Below, piece after piece: positions 52,265 through 60,638 of a stretch of 64,000 nucleotides of DNA; position 1 is the first letter of the stretch; each line of letters begins with the position of its first letter. A program made the translations under genes and the position numbers. This DNA comes from Chitinophaga pollutisoli. Its GTDB lineage: Bacteria > Bacteroidota > Bacteroidia > Chitinophagales > Chitinophagaceae. The notes below the pieces were generated by a model that was given only the letters and a program-made list of their open reading frames with translations, was not told where the DNA came from and did not search any database. Where the stretch lies: assembly GCF_038396755.1 (NCBI RefSeq), contig NZ_CP149822.1, forward strand, positions 5,114,001 to 5,178,000, read 5' to 3'.

Positions 52265-55162
52265 ATGCGGCATGCACTGATCTTTACATTATTTATGCTG
52301 ACCTGCGCACAGTTGACAAAAGCGCAGAACCTGGTACTGAAAGGTGTGCTGAAAGATAAGAGTGACAGTACTATATTGAAGAACGCCACCATCCGGGTGA
52401 GCAGCCCGGAGGACGCGAACTTCCGCAAGCAGGCGCTGACCGGCGCCAACGGCGCGTTCGAAATCACCGGCCTCTCGCAACAGCCTTACCTGCTGACGAT
52501 CTCATACGTCGGCTATGGCGAGTTGCAGCGGGCCATCATGCTGCAGGCGGAAACGCAGGACCTGGGCACCATTTATCTCCCCAAATCCTCCCGCGAACTG
52601 CAGGAAGTAGTCATCAAAGGCCAGGTGCCGCCTTCGCAGATGAAAGGCGATACCCTACAGTATAACGCTGACGCCTTCAAAGTGAACCCTGACGCCAGCG
52701 GCGAAGACCTCATCCGCAAAATGCCCGGCATCACTGTGGAAAACGGCGCCGTGAAAGCAGGAGGCGAGGAGGTAAGAAAAGTAACGGTCGACGGGAAGGA
52801 ATTTTTCGGGGAAGACGCCACGCTGGCGCTTCGGAACCTCCCGGCCGAAGTGATCTCCAAGATCGAAGTGTTCGACCGGATGAGCGACCAGGCGCGCTTC
52901 ACCGGCTTCGACGACGGCAATACCACCAAAGCCATCAACATCGTGACCCGCGCGGAAATGCGCCAGGGCCAGTTCGGTAAGCTGTTTGCCGGGTATGGTA
53001 CCGACGGCCGGTATTCCGCCGGCGGCAATGTGAACCTGTTCAAGGAAAATAAACGTATTTCCATCATCGGGATGACCAACAACGTGAACCAGCAAAACTT
53101 CTCCTCGCAGGATCTCCTGGGCGTGCAGAACGCCGGCGGCGGCGGTGGCGGAAGGGGCGGTCGTGGTGGTGGCCGTGGCGGCGGAGGTGGTGGCTTCGGC
53201 GGCGGAAACAACAATTTCATGGTAGGAGGGCAGAATGGCCTCAACAAAACCAATTCCATCGGCATCAACTACAACGACCAATGGGGCAAGAAAGTGAATT
53301 TCAACGCCAGTTATTTCTTCAATAACAGTAATAACGACAACCTGAACATCACCCGCTCACAAACGCAGTTGCCGGAAGGTGTTCAGCTGGAAAACGATAC
53401 TTCCTACGCCGGGAGCCGTAACTATAACCACCGAGTGAATATGCGCCTGGAGTACAACATCGATTCCAACAACTCCATCATCTTCACGCCCAATATCAGT
53501 TTCCAGAACAACGATTCCTGGTCCAACAACTTCGGTAATACCTTCTTTGCCGATAAACTGCTGAGCACCAATCTCCGGAATACCGACAATACCAACTCAG
53601 GCTACAATTTCAACGGTAACCTGACCTTCCGCCACTCGTTCGCCAAACGCGGCCGTACGATCAGCTTTGGCGTAGGCGGCAGCACCAACAACCGCCGTGG
53701 CACCAATTTAACGAACAGCGACCTGGATTACCCGGAGGAGCCCCTTAACAACGATTCCCTCCGTCAGCGCGTGCGCCCACTTTCCAGCGGCAAATCACTG
53801 AACCTGAACGTTTCCTACACCGAGCCCGTGGGCAAAATGGGCCAGCTGGAACTGCGATACAACCCTTCCTGGTCGCACAACGACGCCGACCGCAGGGCTT
53901 ATGAATTCGATTACGCCGGGAAGGATTATACCATCCTCAACCCTTCGCAGTCGAACATGTTCAATAACCAGTACAATACCCAGTCGGCCGGCCTCAGCTA
54001 CCGCCTGGGGAACCGCGACAAAATGCTGAGCTTCGGCGCCAACTACCAGTACGCCGAAATGCAGAGCGAACGCACCTATCCCACGACGGCCGCGGTGAAG
54101 CAGCATTTTGCAAACATACTGCCGAACCTCATGCTTATGGCGAAAGTTGGCGAATATGGAAGGGTGCGGCTGTTCTACCGCTCGTCGACCCAGCAACCGA
54201 ATATCGACCAGCTGCAGGACGTGTACATCTATTCCGGCCTAACCAACGTATCGATCGGTAACCCGGATCTGAAGCAGATGTACGGGCACCAGGTGTCGGG
54301 CCGGTACAACTACACCAATACCCAAAGCGGCAATAACTTCTTCGCGAATATATTCGTGAATTCCCGGCAGGATTATATCGCAAACGCGATTTACACCGCC
54401 ACCCGGGCAGACTCCCTGCTGACACCCACGGATACGCTGAAACGCGGCGGCCGCCTGTCGAAAGCCACGAATATGGACGGATATTTCAGTGCGCGGTCTT
54501 TCTTCACCTACGGTGTTCCCCTCAAGTTCATCAAATCGAACTTCAACCTGAACGTCGGCGCGGGGTATGAGAAGATCCCCGGCATCACGAACCAGGTAGA
54601 AGGCTTTACCCACAATTACAACTACAACCTCGGCGCCGTGGTAAGCAGCAATATCAGCGAGTACATCGACTTTACGGTGTCGTACGACGCGGTGTTCAAT
54701 GTGGTGAACAATACGATCGAGCCGGCCAATAACGGCAACTATTCAAACCACAATGCACGCGCGTCCGTGAACCTGCTCAGCAAATCAGGCTGGGTATTGC
54801 AAAACGAGATCAACCACACGTTCACGAAAGGCCTGGGCGAAGGCTTCGACCAGCGCTTCTGGCTCTGGAACGCCAGCGTAGGCAAGAAGTTCCTTAAAAA
54901 CCAGCGCGGCGAGTTGCGCGCCTCGGTGTTTGACCTGCTGAAACAGAACAGGAGCATCAACCGGAGCGTGAACGGCCTCGATATCGTGGATACCCAGAAC
55001 CAGGTACTCACCCAATATTTTATGCTTACATTTACCTACCGGCTGCGGAATTTCGGTAAGGCAAAACAGCAGGAAGGCGGGGAGCGCCGCAGGTTCGAGC
55101 GCGGGCCCGGTCAATACGGTCCTCCTCCGGGCGGCGGTATGATGGGCCGGCCATCTTTCTAA
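52265..55162 (+). CDS. TonB-type outer-membrane beta-barrel protein with carboxypeptidase-like domain
   Basis: A 965-residue outer-membrane protein. A signal peptide (RHALIFTLFMLTCAQLTKAQ) is followed by a carboxypeptidase-regulatory-like domain (NLVLKGVLKDKSDSTILKNA), a plug-like region (DLIRKMPGITVENGAVKAGG, then VTVDGKEFFGEDATLALRNL) and a large OMP_b-brl_3 barrel. An uninterrupted Gly/Arg-rich loop lies at about residues 291-317, where the barrel begins. No STN domain is present. ATG at 52265 was chosen because it starts the signal. An ECF sigma gene follows 50 bp downstream, so the two may share regulation. The ligand is unknown. Confidence 0.9.
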   Translation: MRHALIFTLFMLTCAQLTKAQNLVLKGVLKDKSDSTILKNATIRVSSPEDANFRKQALTGANGAFEITGLSQQPYLLTISYVGYGELQRAIMLQAETQDLGTIYLPKSSRELQEVVIKGQVPPSQMKGDTLQYNADAFKVNPDASGEDLIRKMPGITVENGAVKAGGEEVRKVTVDGKEFFGEDATLALRNLPAEVISKIEVFDRMSDQARFTGFDDGNTTKAINIVTRAEMRQGQFGKLFAGYGTDGRYSAGGNVNLFKENKRISIIGMTNNVNQQNFSSQDLLGVQNAGGGGGGRGGRGGGRGGGGGGFGGGNNNFMVGGQNGLNKTNSIGINYNDQWGKKVNFNASYFFNNSNNDNLNITRSQTQLPEGVQLENDTSYAGSRNYNHRVNMRLEYNIDSNNSIIFTPNISFQNNDSWSNNFGNTFFADKLLSTNLRNTDNTNSGYNFNGNLTFRHSFAKRGRTISFGVGGSTNNRRGTNLTNSDLDYPEEPLNNDSLRQRVRPLSSGKSLNLNVSYTEPVGKMGQLELRYNPSWSHNDADRRAYEFDYAGKDYTILNPSQSNMFNNQYNTQSAGLSYRLGNRDKMLSFGANYQYAEMQSERTYPTTAAVKQHFANILPNLMLMAKVGEYGRVRLFYRSSTQQPNIDQLQDVYIYSGLTNVSIGNPDLKQMYGHQVSGRYNYTNTQSGNNFFANIFVNSRQDYIANAIYTATRADSLLTPTDTLKRGGRLSKATNMDGYFSARSFFTYGVPLKFIKSNFNLNVGAGYEKIPGITNQVEGFTHNYNYNLGAVVSSNISEYIDFTVSYDAVFNVVNNTIEPANNGNYSNHNARASVNLLSKSGWVLQNEINHTFTKGLGEGFDQRFWLWNASVGKKFLKNQRGELRASVFDLLKQNRSINRSVNGLDIVDTQNQVLTQYFMLTFTYRLRNFGKAKQQEGGERRRFERGPGQYGPPPGGGMMGRPSF

Positions 55163-55212
55163 TCCTTCCAACCATTCTGCATACCGATTTAACCAAACTA
55201 TAAAACCGCCAA

Positions 55213-55779
55213 TTGACGGACAACATCGCAAATTTGAAGCAGGGGAGCGAAACCGCTTTCAGGGAGCTGGTGGAGCAGTGGCAGGGCATGGTGTACAACA
55301 CCGCGCTGGGCATACTGCAAAACACAGCCGACGCGGAAGATGTATCGCAGGAGGTGTTCATGCAGGTGTTTGAGTCGATCGGGACGTTCAAGGGCGAAGC
55401 GAAAATATCCACCTGGCTGTACCGCATCACGGTCACCAAGTGTCTCGATTTCCTGCGAAAAAAGACGCGGAAGAAACGCTGGGGGAAAGTGATGAGCATT
55501 TTCGGGGATAACCAGGAATTGCTGGTAGACCCGCCGGATTTTCACCATCCGGGCGTGGAACTGGCTAACAAAGAACGGTCGCAATTGCTTTTTAAAGCCA
55601 TCGGCCAGTTGCCGGACAGCCAGAAGGCGGCGTTTGTGCTCCACAAGCTGGAGGGGCTGAGCAGCAAGGAGATAGGCGGTATTATGGATGCCAGCGTGTC
55701 AGCTGTGGAAGGCCTGCTGCACCGGGCGCGGCTGAATTTGCGGCAACAATTGGAAAAATATTACCGGGAAGCGGAATAA
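55213..55779 (+). CDS. ECF RNA polymerase sigma factor (RpoE/CnrH-like)
   Basis: A 188-residue sigma factor with region 2 (LVEQWQGMVYNTALGILQNT, DAEDVSQEVFMQVFESIGTF, STWLYRITVTKCLDFLRKK) and region 4 (AIGQLPDSQKAAFVLHKLEG, then LSSKEIGGIMDASVSAVEGL). TTG at 55213 appears to be the start, since no ATG lies between it and the preceding gene. It differs from the FecI-like factor at 32.9 kb. The next three genes encode a single-pass membrane protein, an anchored Spy/CnrX-like protein and a secreted Spy-like protein, which suggests envelope- or metal-stress control rather than nutrient control. Confidence 0.93.
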   Translation: MTDNIANLKQGSETAFRELVEQWQGMVYNTALGILQNTADAEDVSQEVFMQVFESIGTFKGEAKISTWLYRITVTKCLDFLRKKTRKKRWGKVMSIFGDNQELLVDPPDFHHPGVELANKERSQLLFKAIGQLPDSQKAAFVLHKLEGLSSKEIGGIMDASVSAVEGLLHRARLNLRQQLEKYYREAE

Positions 55780-55826
55780 CACGAAAGGTTTTTAAAGAAA
55801 CATCGTCTAACTAAAATATAGCGATC

Positions 55827-56171
55827 ATGAACAAGCGAAGAGACATAGATCAGGAAATTGAACGGACGCTCGCCAGCCTCGACGGGGTGGAGCGCGCGCA
55901 GCCGGAAGATTTCTTCTTTACCCGTCTCAGGGCAAGAATGCAGCGGATGGAGCCGGCCGACGGCTGGGAGCGTTTCATCGGCCTCATGACCCGTCCGGCC
56001 ATCGCGATAACCGCCATAGCGTTGATTTTAGGGTTGAACGGGACGCTGGCCTTCATGAACTGGAAGCCGCAGGAACGTACGGAGCAAGCGGTGTTGCAGC
56101 AGGCTTTTGCTGATGAATACGCCCTGGGAATCAATACTTTTTATGATTATGAAAAAACAGATCCGCAATGA
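55827..56171 (+). CDS. Small single-pass membrane protein, probable anti-sigma factor (CnrY-like position)
   Basis: A 114-residue protein with a charged cytoplasmic N terminus (NKRRDIDQEIERTLASLDGV), one membrane helix at about 57-77 (ITAIALILGLNGTLAF) and a ~35-residue periplasmic tail. It has no obvious family, but size, topology and place directly after the sigma gene match CnrY-type anti-sigma factors. Its TGA overlaps the ATG of the next gene (ATGA), so translation is coupled. The assignment is from context. Confidence 0.7.
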   Translation: MNKRRDIDQEIERTLASLDGVERAQPEDFFFTRLRARMQRMEPADGWERFIGLMTRPAIAITAIALILGLNGTLAFMNWKPQERTEQAVLQQAFADEYALGINTFYDYEKTDPQ

Positions 56172-56690
56172 GGGAAGCCTTCGCTAAGCATAAAGTTTTA
56201 AGCGTACTGGTGATCCTGTTGCTGCTGACAAACCTTTTCCTGGTGTTTTTTATCGTCTGGAAGAAGCCGGAAGACCCCTTCAAGGGCCGCCCCCCGTGGC
56301 GAAGTGATGCAGCTCCTGGAAAAGGAAGTGGGTTTCGATAAAGACCAGCTCGAATCATACCGGCAGCTCAAAGAGCAGCACTGGGAAAGGATGAAGCCCT
56401 CATTTACCGGCATGCGGACTGCGAAAGACAATTTGTATAAACTCCTGAGCAGCGCCTCCGTGCCCGATTCCGTCGTGATTGCGATGGCGGACACAATCGC
56501 CGCGAAGCAAAAAAATATCGACCTCCAGACCTTCCGTCACTTCCAGCAGGTGCGCGCCCTTTGCACACCCGAGCAGCAACCGCGCTTCGATTCCGTGGTG
56601 CAGCTGGTGATAAAGAAGATGAACGGACCCTGGCGCAAAGGTGCCCCGCGGGAAGACAGCACCCGTAAGCAACCCGCGCCCGAACGCTAA
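56168..56690 (+). pseudogene. Membrane-anchored Spy/CnrX-like periplasmic sensor, frameshifted
   Basis: The ATG at 56168 overlaps the previous stop and encodes a membrane anchor (VLSVLVILLLLTNLFLVFFI). That frame leaves the homology after KPEDPFKGRPP. The neighbouring frame continues with RGEVMQLLEKEVGFDKDQLE and carries a helical hairpin domain of the periplasmic heavy-metal-sensor/Spy type (QLKEQHWERMKPSFTGMRTA, VRALCTPEQQPRFDSVVQLV). One extra C in the C6 run at 56290-56295 would join them into a ~174-residue protein. CnrX is an anchored sensor of this fold that relieves CnrY inhibition of CnrH; the analogy rests on order and topology. Confidence 0.78.
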
Positions 56691-56718
56691 ATACGAAACC
56701 CTCAAATAAGCAAACCAC

Positions 56719-57117
56719 ATGAAACAAAGATTCCTGTTAACAGTGGCCCTCGTCCTCACGATGGGCCTGGGAGCCTACGCCCAGCAAGGCGGCGGCCAGC
56801 AACGCCGTTCCCCCGAAGAGCGCGTGAAAGCCATGCTCGAAAGACTGACCACCGAACTGAAACTCAGCCAGGACCAGGTCATGAAGCTCGACACCGTGTT
56901 CACCCGCAACTTCAAGGAAATGCAGAAAATGCGCGAAGACGCGCAGGCATCCGGCAACCGTCCCGACCGCGAAGCCTTCCAGAAACTCAACAACGACCGC
57001 GACGAAAAAGTAAAGGCCATCCTCTCCGAAGAACAATTTAAAAAGTACAAGGAGCAACAGGAAGCCATGCGCCAGCGTGGTGGCGGCGACCCCCGTGGCG
57101 GTGGCGGTCAGCGTTAG
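56719..57117 (+). CDS. Secreted Spy-like periplasmic protein
   Basis: A 132-residue protein with a signal peptide (RFLLTVALVLTMGLGAYAQ) and a helical hairpin domain with the LTxxQ-like element LKLSQDQVMKLDTVF and ILSEEQFKKYKEQQEA. Both ends are Gly/Gln/Arg-rich (QQGGGQQRR; RGGGDPRGGGGQ). Spy/CpxP-like proteins act as periplasmic chaperones or stress sensors. It is the last gene of the sigma module, 28 bp after the anchored sensor, and is followed by a terminator. Confidence 0.82.
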   Translation: MKQRFLLTVALVLTMGLGAYAQQGGGQQRRSPEERVKAMLERLTTELKLSQDQVMKLDTVFTRNFKEMQKMREDAQASGNRPDREAFQKLNNDRDEKVKAILSEEQFKKYKEQQEAMRQRGGGDPRGGGGQR

Positions 57118-57138
57118 TATAAACTGTCATGAGCCATG

Positions 57139-57192
57139 GCCGTATCCCGCTGCATAACTAAGAAGAATGCACGCAGTGGGGTACGGCTTTTT
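57139..57192 (+). terminator. Intrinsic terminator after the Spy-like gene
   Basis: A 15-bp imperfect stem (GCCGTATCCCGCTGC with GCAGTGGGGTACGGC, two G-T pairs) is followed by five T residues. Confidence 0.8.
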
Positions 57193-57238
57193 CATGCCCT
57201 TGCGGATTTGTCGTATTATTGCGGCAGATTAACCGTTC

Positions 57239-58714
57239 ATGCTGAATTTCCTCAAAGAACACTGGCAGTCCATCGGCATTATTATCCTCTATGGCATTAC
57301 CTTCATGGTAGCCATCAAGGCCCTGCTGGAAACCCGCTCCACCGGCAAAACGCTGGCTTACCTGCTCCTGCTGTTCTTCCTGCCTGGCATCGGTGTGCTC
57401 GTGTACCTGCTCATTGGCGTCAACCGCCGTGTTAACCGGATATACAGCCGTAAATGGATGAGCAACGTCCGCCTTAGCGAGCGCCTCCAGGATTACCTCC
57501 GCCGCGAAAACCGGCAAACCCTCCTCGAACACTCCGACCTCGTTACCAATAAAACCGGCATCGCCCGGCTGCTTTTCCGTGATTCGCTGTCGCCACTCAC
57601 GCCCGACAACGAAACCGTGCTGTTGCTGAACGGCGAAGAGAAGTTCCCCATGATGCTGGATGCCCTCAGAGCCGCGCAGCATCACATCCACCTCGAATAT
57701 TACATCTTCGAAGATACCGGCATCGGCCGCGAAGTGATGGACGTGCTGAAGATGAAGGCGGGCCAGGGCGTGGAGGTGCGCTTCATTTACGACGATTTCG
57801 GCAGCAACGACATCAACCGGCGTTTCCTGCGTGAAATGCGGAATGCCGGCGTGGAAGTGTTCCCGTTTTACCGCGTGAAACTGCTCGCCAACCGCCTCAA
57901 TTACCGCAACCACCGCAAGATCGTCGTGATCGACGGGCACACGGGTTTCATCGGCGGCATCAACGTGGCGGACCGGTATATCAACGACCCCGCATACCGG
58001 AAAAAGCATAAAGAGAAATGGCCGTATTGGCGCGATACGCACCTCTGCATCAAAGGGCAGGGCGTGCATACGCTGCAGTTCCTCTTTATGGGCGACTGGA
58101 ATTTTTGTGCCGACAGCGACCTGCCCATCACCCACGAATTCTTCCCCGATATCCCCGTTTCCGGCAAAGACCTGGTGCAGATCGCGGCGAGCGGCCCTGA
58201 TTCGGAGCGCTCATCCATCATGTTGTCGTACCTGGCGGCGATTAACCAGGCGCAGCGTTCGGTGTTCATCACCACGCCGTATTTCATTCCCAACGAAGCC
58301 ATTTACAACGCGCTGCAACAGGCGGCGTTGTCGGGCGTGGATGTGCGGTTGCTGGTGCCGGGGCTGAGCGACAGCCGGCTGGTGAATCTGGCGGCGGAAT
58401 CGTTTTACGAAGACCTGCTCGTTTGCGGCGTGAAAATTTACCGTTATCAAAAAGGGTTTGTGCATGCGAAAACGATGGTGGTCGACGATAACCTCAGCGT
58501 GGTGGGCACGGCGAATATGGATATCCGGAGTTTCGACTTCAATTTTGAAGTGAATGCGTTTGTGTATAGCCGGGAAATGAACTGGAAGCTGTCTGAGGCT
58601 TTTTTGCAGGATTGCCTCTATGCGCAGCAGCTGGATCTGGCGGAATGGCAGGGCAGGGGGAGATGGACGAGGATTTGCGAGGCGGTGGTGCGGTTGTTCA
58701 GCCCGCTTTTGTAA
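57239..58714 (+). CDS. cls: Cardiolipin synthase (phospholipase D family)
   Basis: A 491-residue membrane enzyme that joins two phosphatidylglycerols into cardiolipin. Two N-terminal membrane helices (about 10-30 and 38-58) precede two PLD domains, each with an HxK motif: His225 in NHRKIVVIDGHTGFIGG and His409 in FVHAKTMVVDDNLSVVGTAN. Length and layout match bacterial ClsA-type enzymes. It stands alone after the sigma module. Confidence 0.95.
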   Translation: MLNFLKEHWQSIGIIILYGITFMVAIKALLETRSTGKTLAYLLLLFFLPGIGVLVYLLIGVNRRVNRIYSRKWMSNVRLSERLQDYLRRENRQTLLEHSDLVTNKTGIARLLFRDSLSPLTPDNETVLLLNGEEKFPMMLDALRAAQHHIHLEYYIFEDTGIGREVMDVLKMKAGQGVEVRFIYDDFGSNDINRRFLREMRNAGVEVFPFYRVKLLANRLNYRNHRKIVVIDGHTGFIGGINVADRYINDPAYRKKHKEKWPYWRDTHLCIKGQGVHTLQFLFMGDWNFCADSDLPITHEFFPDIPVSGKDLVQIAASGPDSERSSIMLSYLAAINQAQRSVFITTPYFIPNEAIYNALQQAALSGVDVRLLVPGLSDSRLVNLAAESFYEDLLVCGVKIYRYQKGFVHAKTMVVDDNLSVVGTANMDIRSFDFNFEVNAFVYSREMNWKLSEAFLQDCLYAQQLDLAEWQGRGRWTRICEAVVRLFSPLL

Positions 58715-58731
58715 GTCCGGGAAAAAAATAA

Positions 58732-58771
58732 ATCGATAGATTTCGATATTTCAAAAATGTTCCTATATTTG
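58732..58771 (+). promoter_or_regulatory. ArsR operator and promoter
   Basis: An inverted repeat ATCGA-N6-TCGAT (58732-58747) lies where a -33 region would be. TATATTTG (58764-58771) matches the -7 consensus TAnnTTTG and is only 4 bp from the ATG of the ArsR gene, so the transcript may be leaderless. A related ATCGAT site precedes the SDR gene. Confidence 0.55.
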
Positions 58772-58775
58772 CATC

Positions 58776-59045
58776 ATGGACGCAGCGATGATCGAGAAGG
58801 CGGCAAATGCTCTGGCGGATAAAAACCGGATGGCTATACTGTTGAAGTTGGCCAGACAGGAGAACTGTTGCTGTGGAGAAATCCAGGACATGATCTGTCT
58901 TTCTCAACCCACTGTGTCCCATCACATCAAGATATTGGTGGACAGCGGCGTGCTCATCAGCACGAAGGAGGGCCGGAATGTTACGCTGACCATCAATAAG
59001 GAGATGATGAAACATTTGTCGATGTTTTTCCTTCAGCTTAGCTGA
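58776..59045 (+). CDS. ArsR-family transcriptional repressor
   Basis: An 89-residue winged-helix repressor with little beyond the DNA-binding domain: ADKNRMAILLKLARQENCCC, EIQDMICLSQPTVSHHIKIL and VDSGVLISTKEGRNVTLTIN. Three consecutive cysteines (about residues 31-33) plus one in MICLSQ sit where ArsR/SmtB proteins bind metal or react with thiol-active compounds. The inducer is not known. The SDR gene 57 bp downstream has a similar operator, so it is the likely target. Confidence 0.92.
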   Translation: MDAAMIEKAANALADKNRMAILLKLARQENCCCGEIQDMICLSQPTVSHHIKILVDSGVLISTKEGRNVTLTINKEMMKHLSMFFLQLS

Positions 59046-59062
59046 TTTTTTTGGTCAAAAAC

Positions 59063-59086
59063 ATCGATAATTTTAAATAAATCGAT
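59063..59086 (+). promoter_or_regulatory. ATCGAT operator-like site upstream of the SDR gene
   Basis: Two ATCGAT hexamers (59063-59068 and 59081-59086) are separated by 12 A/T-rich bases, 16 bp before the start of the SDR gene. The same hexamer core appears in the site before the ArsR gene. Confidence 0.5.
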
Positions 59087-59102
59087 ATAACACACACTAC
59101 AA

Positions 59103-59861
59103 ATGAGCTTGCAAGATAAAGTAGCAGTGGTTACCGGAGGTAACAGCGGCATAGGGCTCGCCACGGCGGAAGAATTCGTGGCAAAAGGCGCCAAAGTCAT
59201 TATAACGGGAAGGAACGCTTATGCGGTGACTTCCGCGGCGGAAAAACTGGGCAACGGCACTTTGGGAGTGACGGCCGACCAGTCGAGCCTCGCGGATGCC
59301 GACAGGCTGGTGGCGGAAGTGAAGGAAAAATACGGGAAAGTTGACGTGCTGTTTGTCAACGCCGGTATCGGAGCCTTTTCTCCCGTGAGCGATGTAACCG
59401 AACAGGCCTTTGATGCGATCATGAATACCAATTTCAAAGGCGCCTTTTTCACCATTCAGAAGTTTTTACCCATTTTGAACGACGGGGGATCGATCATCCT
59501 GCTGTCTTCCGTGAATGCCTTTACCGGCATGCCGGGATCCAGCGTGTACTCCGCCAGCAAAGCCGCTCTCAATGCGTTGGGCCGCACTTTGAGCGCAGAA
59601 CTGGCCGCACGCCGCATCCGCGTGAACACGGTAAACCCCGGGCCGATCGTAACCCCGATATTGTCCAAGGCTGGTCTGGACGACGGCAGTATCGACGCCA
59701 TCCGGCAAAAATTCGCGGAGCGGATACCGCTCAATCGCGCCGGTGAATCCGCAGAAGTTGCCAAACTGGTCGCTTTCCTCGCCTCCAGCGACGCTTCTTT
59801 TATCACCGGTGCGGAATATAACATCGACGGCGGACTGACCGTCCACAAGTTGGTGGGATAG
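59103..59861 (+). CDS. SDR-family oxidoreductase
   Basis: A 252-residue classical short-chain dehydrogenase: cofactor motif VTGGNSGIG near the start, NAG in the fourth strand (FVNAGIGAF), the Ser-Tyr-Lys active site (LLSSVNAF, then VYSASKAALNALG), NPGPIVTPI and FITGAEYNIDGG. The Arg in ITGRNAY after strand 2 suggests NADPH. Such ArsR-linked SDRs are often annotated as oxidoreductases of unknown substrate, with a possible role in detoxifying reactive carbonyls. Confidence 0.94.
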   Translation: MSLQDKVAVVTGGNSGIGLATAEEFVAKGAKVIITGRNAYAVTSAAEKLGNGTLGVTADQSSLADADRLVAEVKEKYGKVDVLFVNAGIGAFSPVSDVTEQAFDAIMNTNFKGAFFTIQKFLPILNDGGSIILLSSVNAFTGMPGSSVYSASKAALNALGRTLSAELAARRIRVNTVNPGPIVTPILSKAGLDDGSIDAIRQKFAERIPLNRAGESAEVAKLVAFLASSDASFITGAEYNIDGGLTVHKLVG

Positions 59862-59936
59862 AAAAAAGTAGTAAGACTGCAAACTTTCATAATCGTTTGA
59901 AAACCCTGATGCGTACTTCAAAATTGACATAACCGT

Positions 59937-59969
59937 GCCGGAGCGGTTTCGCACCGCTCTGGCTTTTTT
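59937..59969 (+). terminator. Intrinsic terminator after the SDR gene
   Basis: An 11-bp stem with one G-T pair (GCCGGAGCGGT / ACCGCTCTGGC) around TTCGC... is followed by six T residues. Confidence 0.85.
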
Positions 59970-60001
59970 CAGAACTTCGCGGTAAGTAAAACCTGACTAT
60001 T

Positions 60002-60487
60002 ATGATAAAGGAACCCGGCAGCCTGTACACCATCCGTTTCAACGATTGCGACCCGTTCGGACATCTTAACAACGCGGCTTACCTGAATTATTTCATGAAC
60101 GCCCGTGAAGATCATCTGGCAGACCATTACGATCTGCGGCTGAAGGATTTTGCCGCCATGGGCAGGGGATGGGTAGTGGCGCAACACCAGATCGCATATC
60201 TGAAACCTGCAGCAGTAGCGGAAAAGGTGTACATCTTCACCCGCGTGACGGATTTCACCGAGCAATCCATCCAGGTGGAAATGTGGATGACCGACGAGCA
60301 GCAGCAGAAAGTAAAGGCATTCCTCGTGACGCGCTTCGCGCATGTGGATCTCAAAACCGGCAAACGCGCCGGCCACGATGAGCAATTGCTGGATTTACTG
60401 GCAAACATCCGTGTAGAACATAACCCCGACAAAACTTTTGAACAGCGTCTGGCCGAAAGGCTGCAGGCGCCTTCCATCCAGCTGTGA
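60002..60487 (+). CDS. Acyl-CoA thioesterase, hot-dog fold
   Basis: A 161-residue 4HBT/YbgC-like thioesterase. The family motif is IRFNDCDPFGHLNNAAYLNY, with the catalytic-type Asp in DCDPFGHLNN, and QHQIAYLKPAAVAEKVYIF follows. It hydrolyses a CoA thioester, most likely in fatty-acid or aromatic metabolism. It stands between two terminators as a single-gene unit. Confidence 0.92.
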   Translation: MIKEPGSLYTIRFNDCDPFGHLNNAAYLNYFMNAREDHLADHYDLRLKDFAAMGRGWVVAQHQIAYLKPAAVAEKVYIFTRVTDFTEQSIQVEMWMTDEQQQKVKAFLVTRFAHVDLKTGKRAGHDEQLLDLLANIRVEHNPDKTFEQRLAERLQAPSIQL

Positions 60488-60535
60488 TACCCCAAACCTA
60501 ACTTAGCGATTAGTAAACAGTTGTAGGTAACAGTG

Positions 60536-60562
60536 GCCGGGGCATTCCTGCTCCGGCTTTTT
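60536..60562 (+). terminator. Intrinsic terminator after the thioesterase gene
   Basis: A 7-bp GC stem with one G-T pair (GCCGGGG / CTCCGGC) around CATTCCTG is followed by five T residues. Confidence 0.72.
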
Positions 60563-60570
60563 CATTTTTA

Positions 60571-60633
60571 TTTGGAGAGAATCAAAATTTACCTACCTTT
60601 GATTAGTTAACCAAATGGTTAAACGAGTTAGTT
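60571..60633 (+). promoter_or_regulatory. TetR promoter and operator
   Basis: TTTG at 60571-60574 and TACCTTTG at 60594-60601 match the Bacteroidota -33/-7 pattern with a 19-bp spacer. The inverted repeat TTAACC-AAAT-GGTTAA (60607-60622) covers the expected transcription start, followed by ACGAGTTAGTT (60623-60633). The same operator and ACGAGTTAGTT recur before the tolC gene. Confidence 0.72.
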
Positions 60634-60638
60634 GAGAT

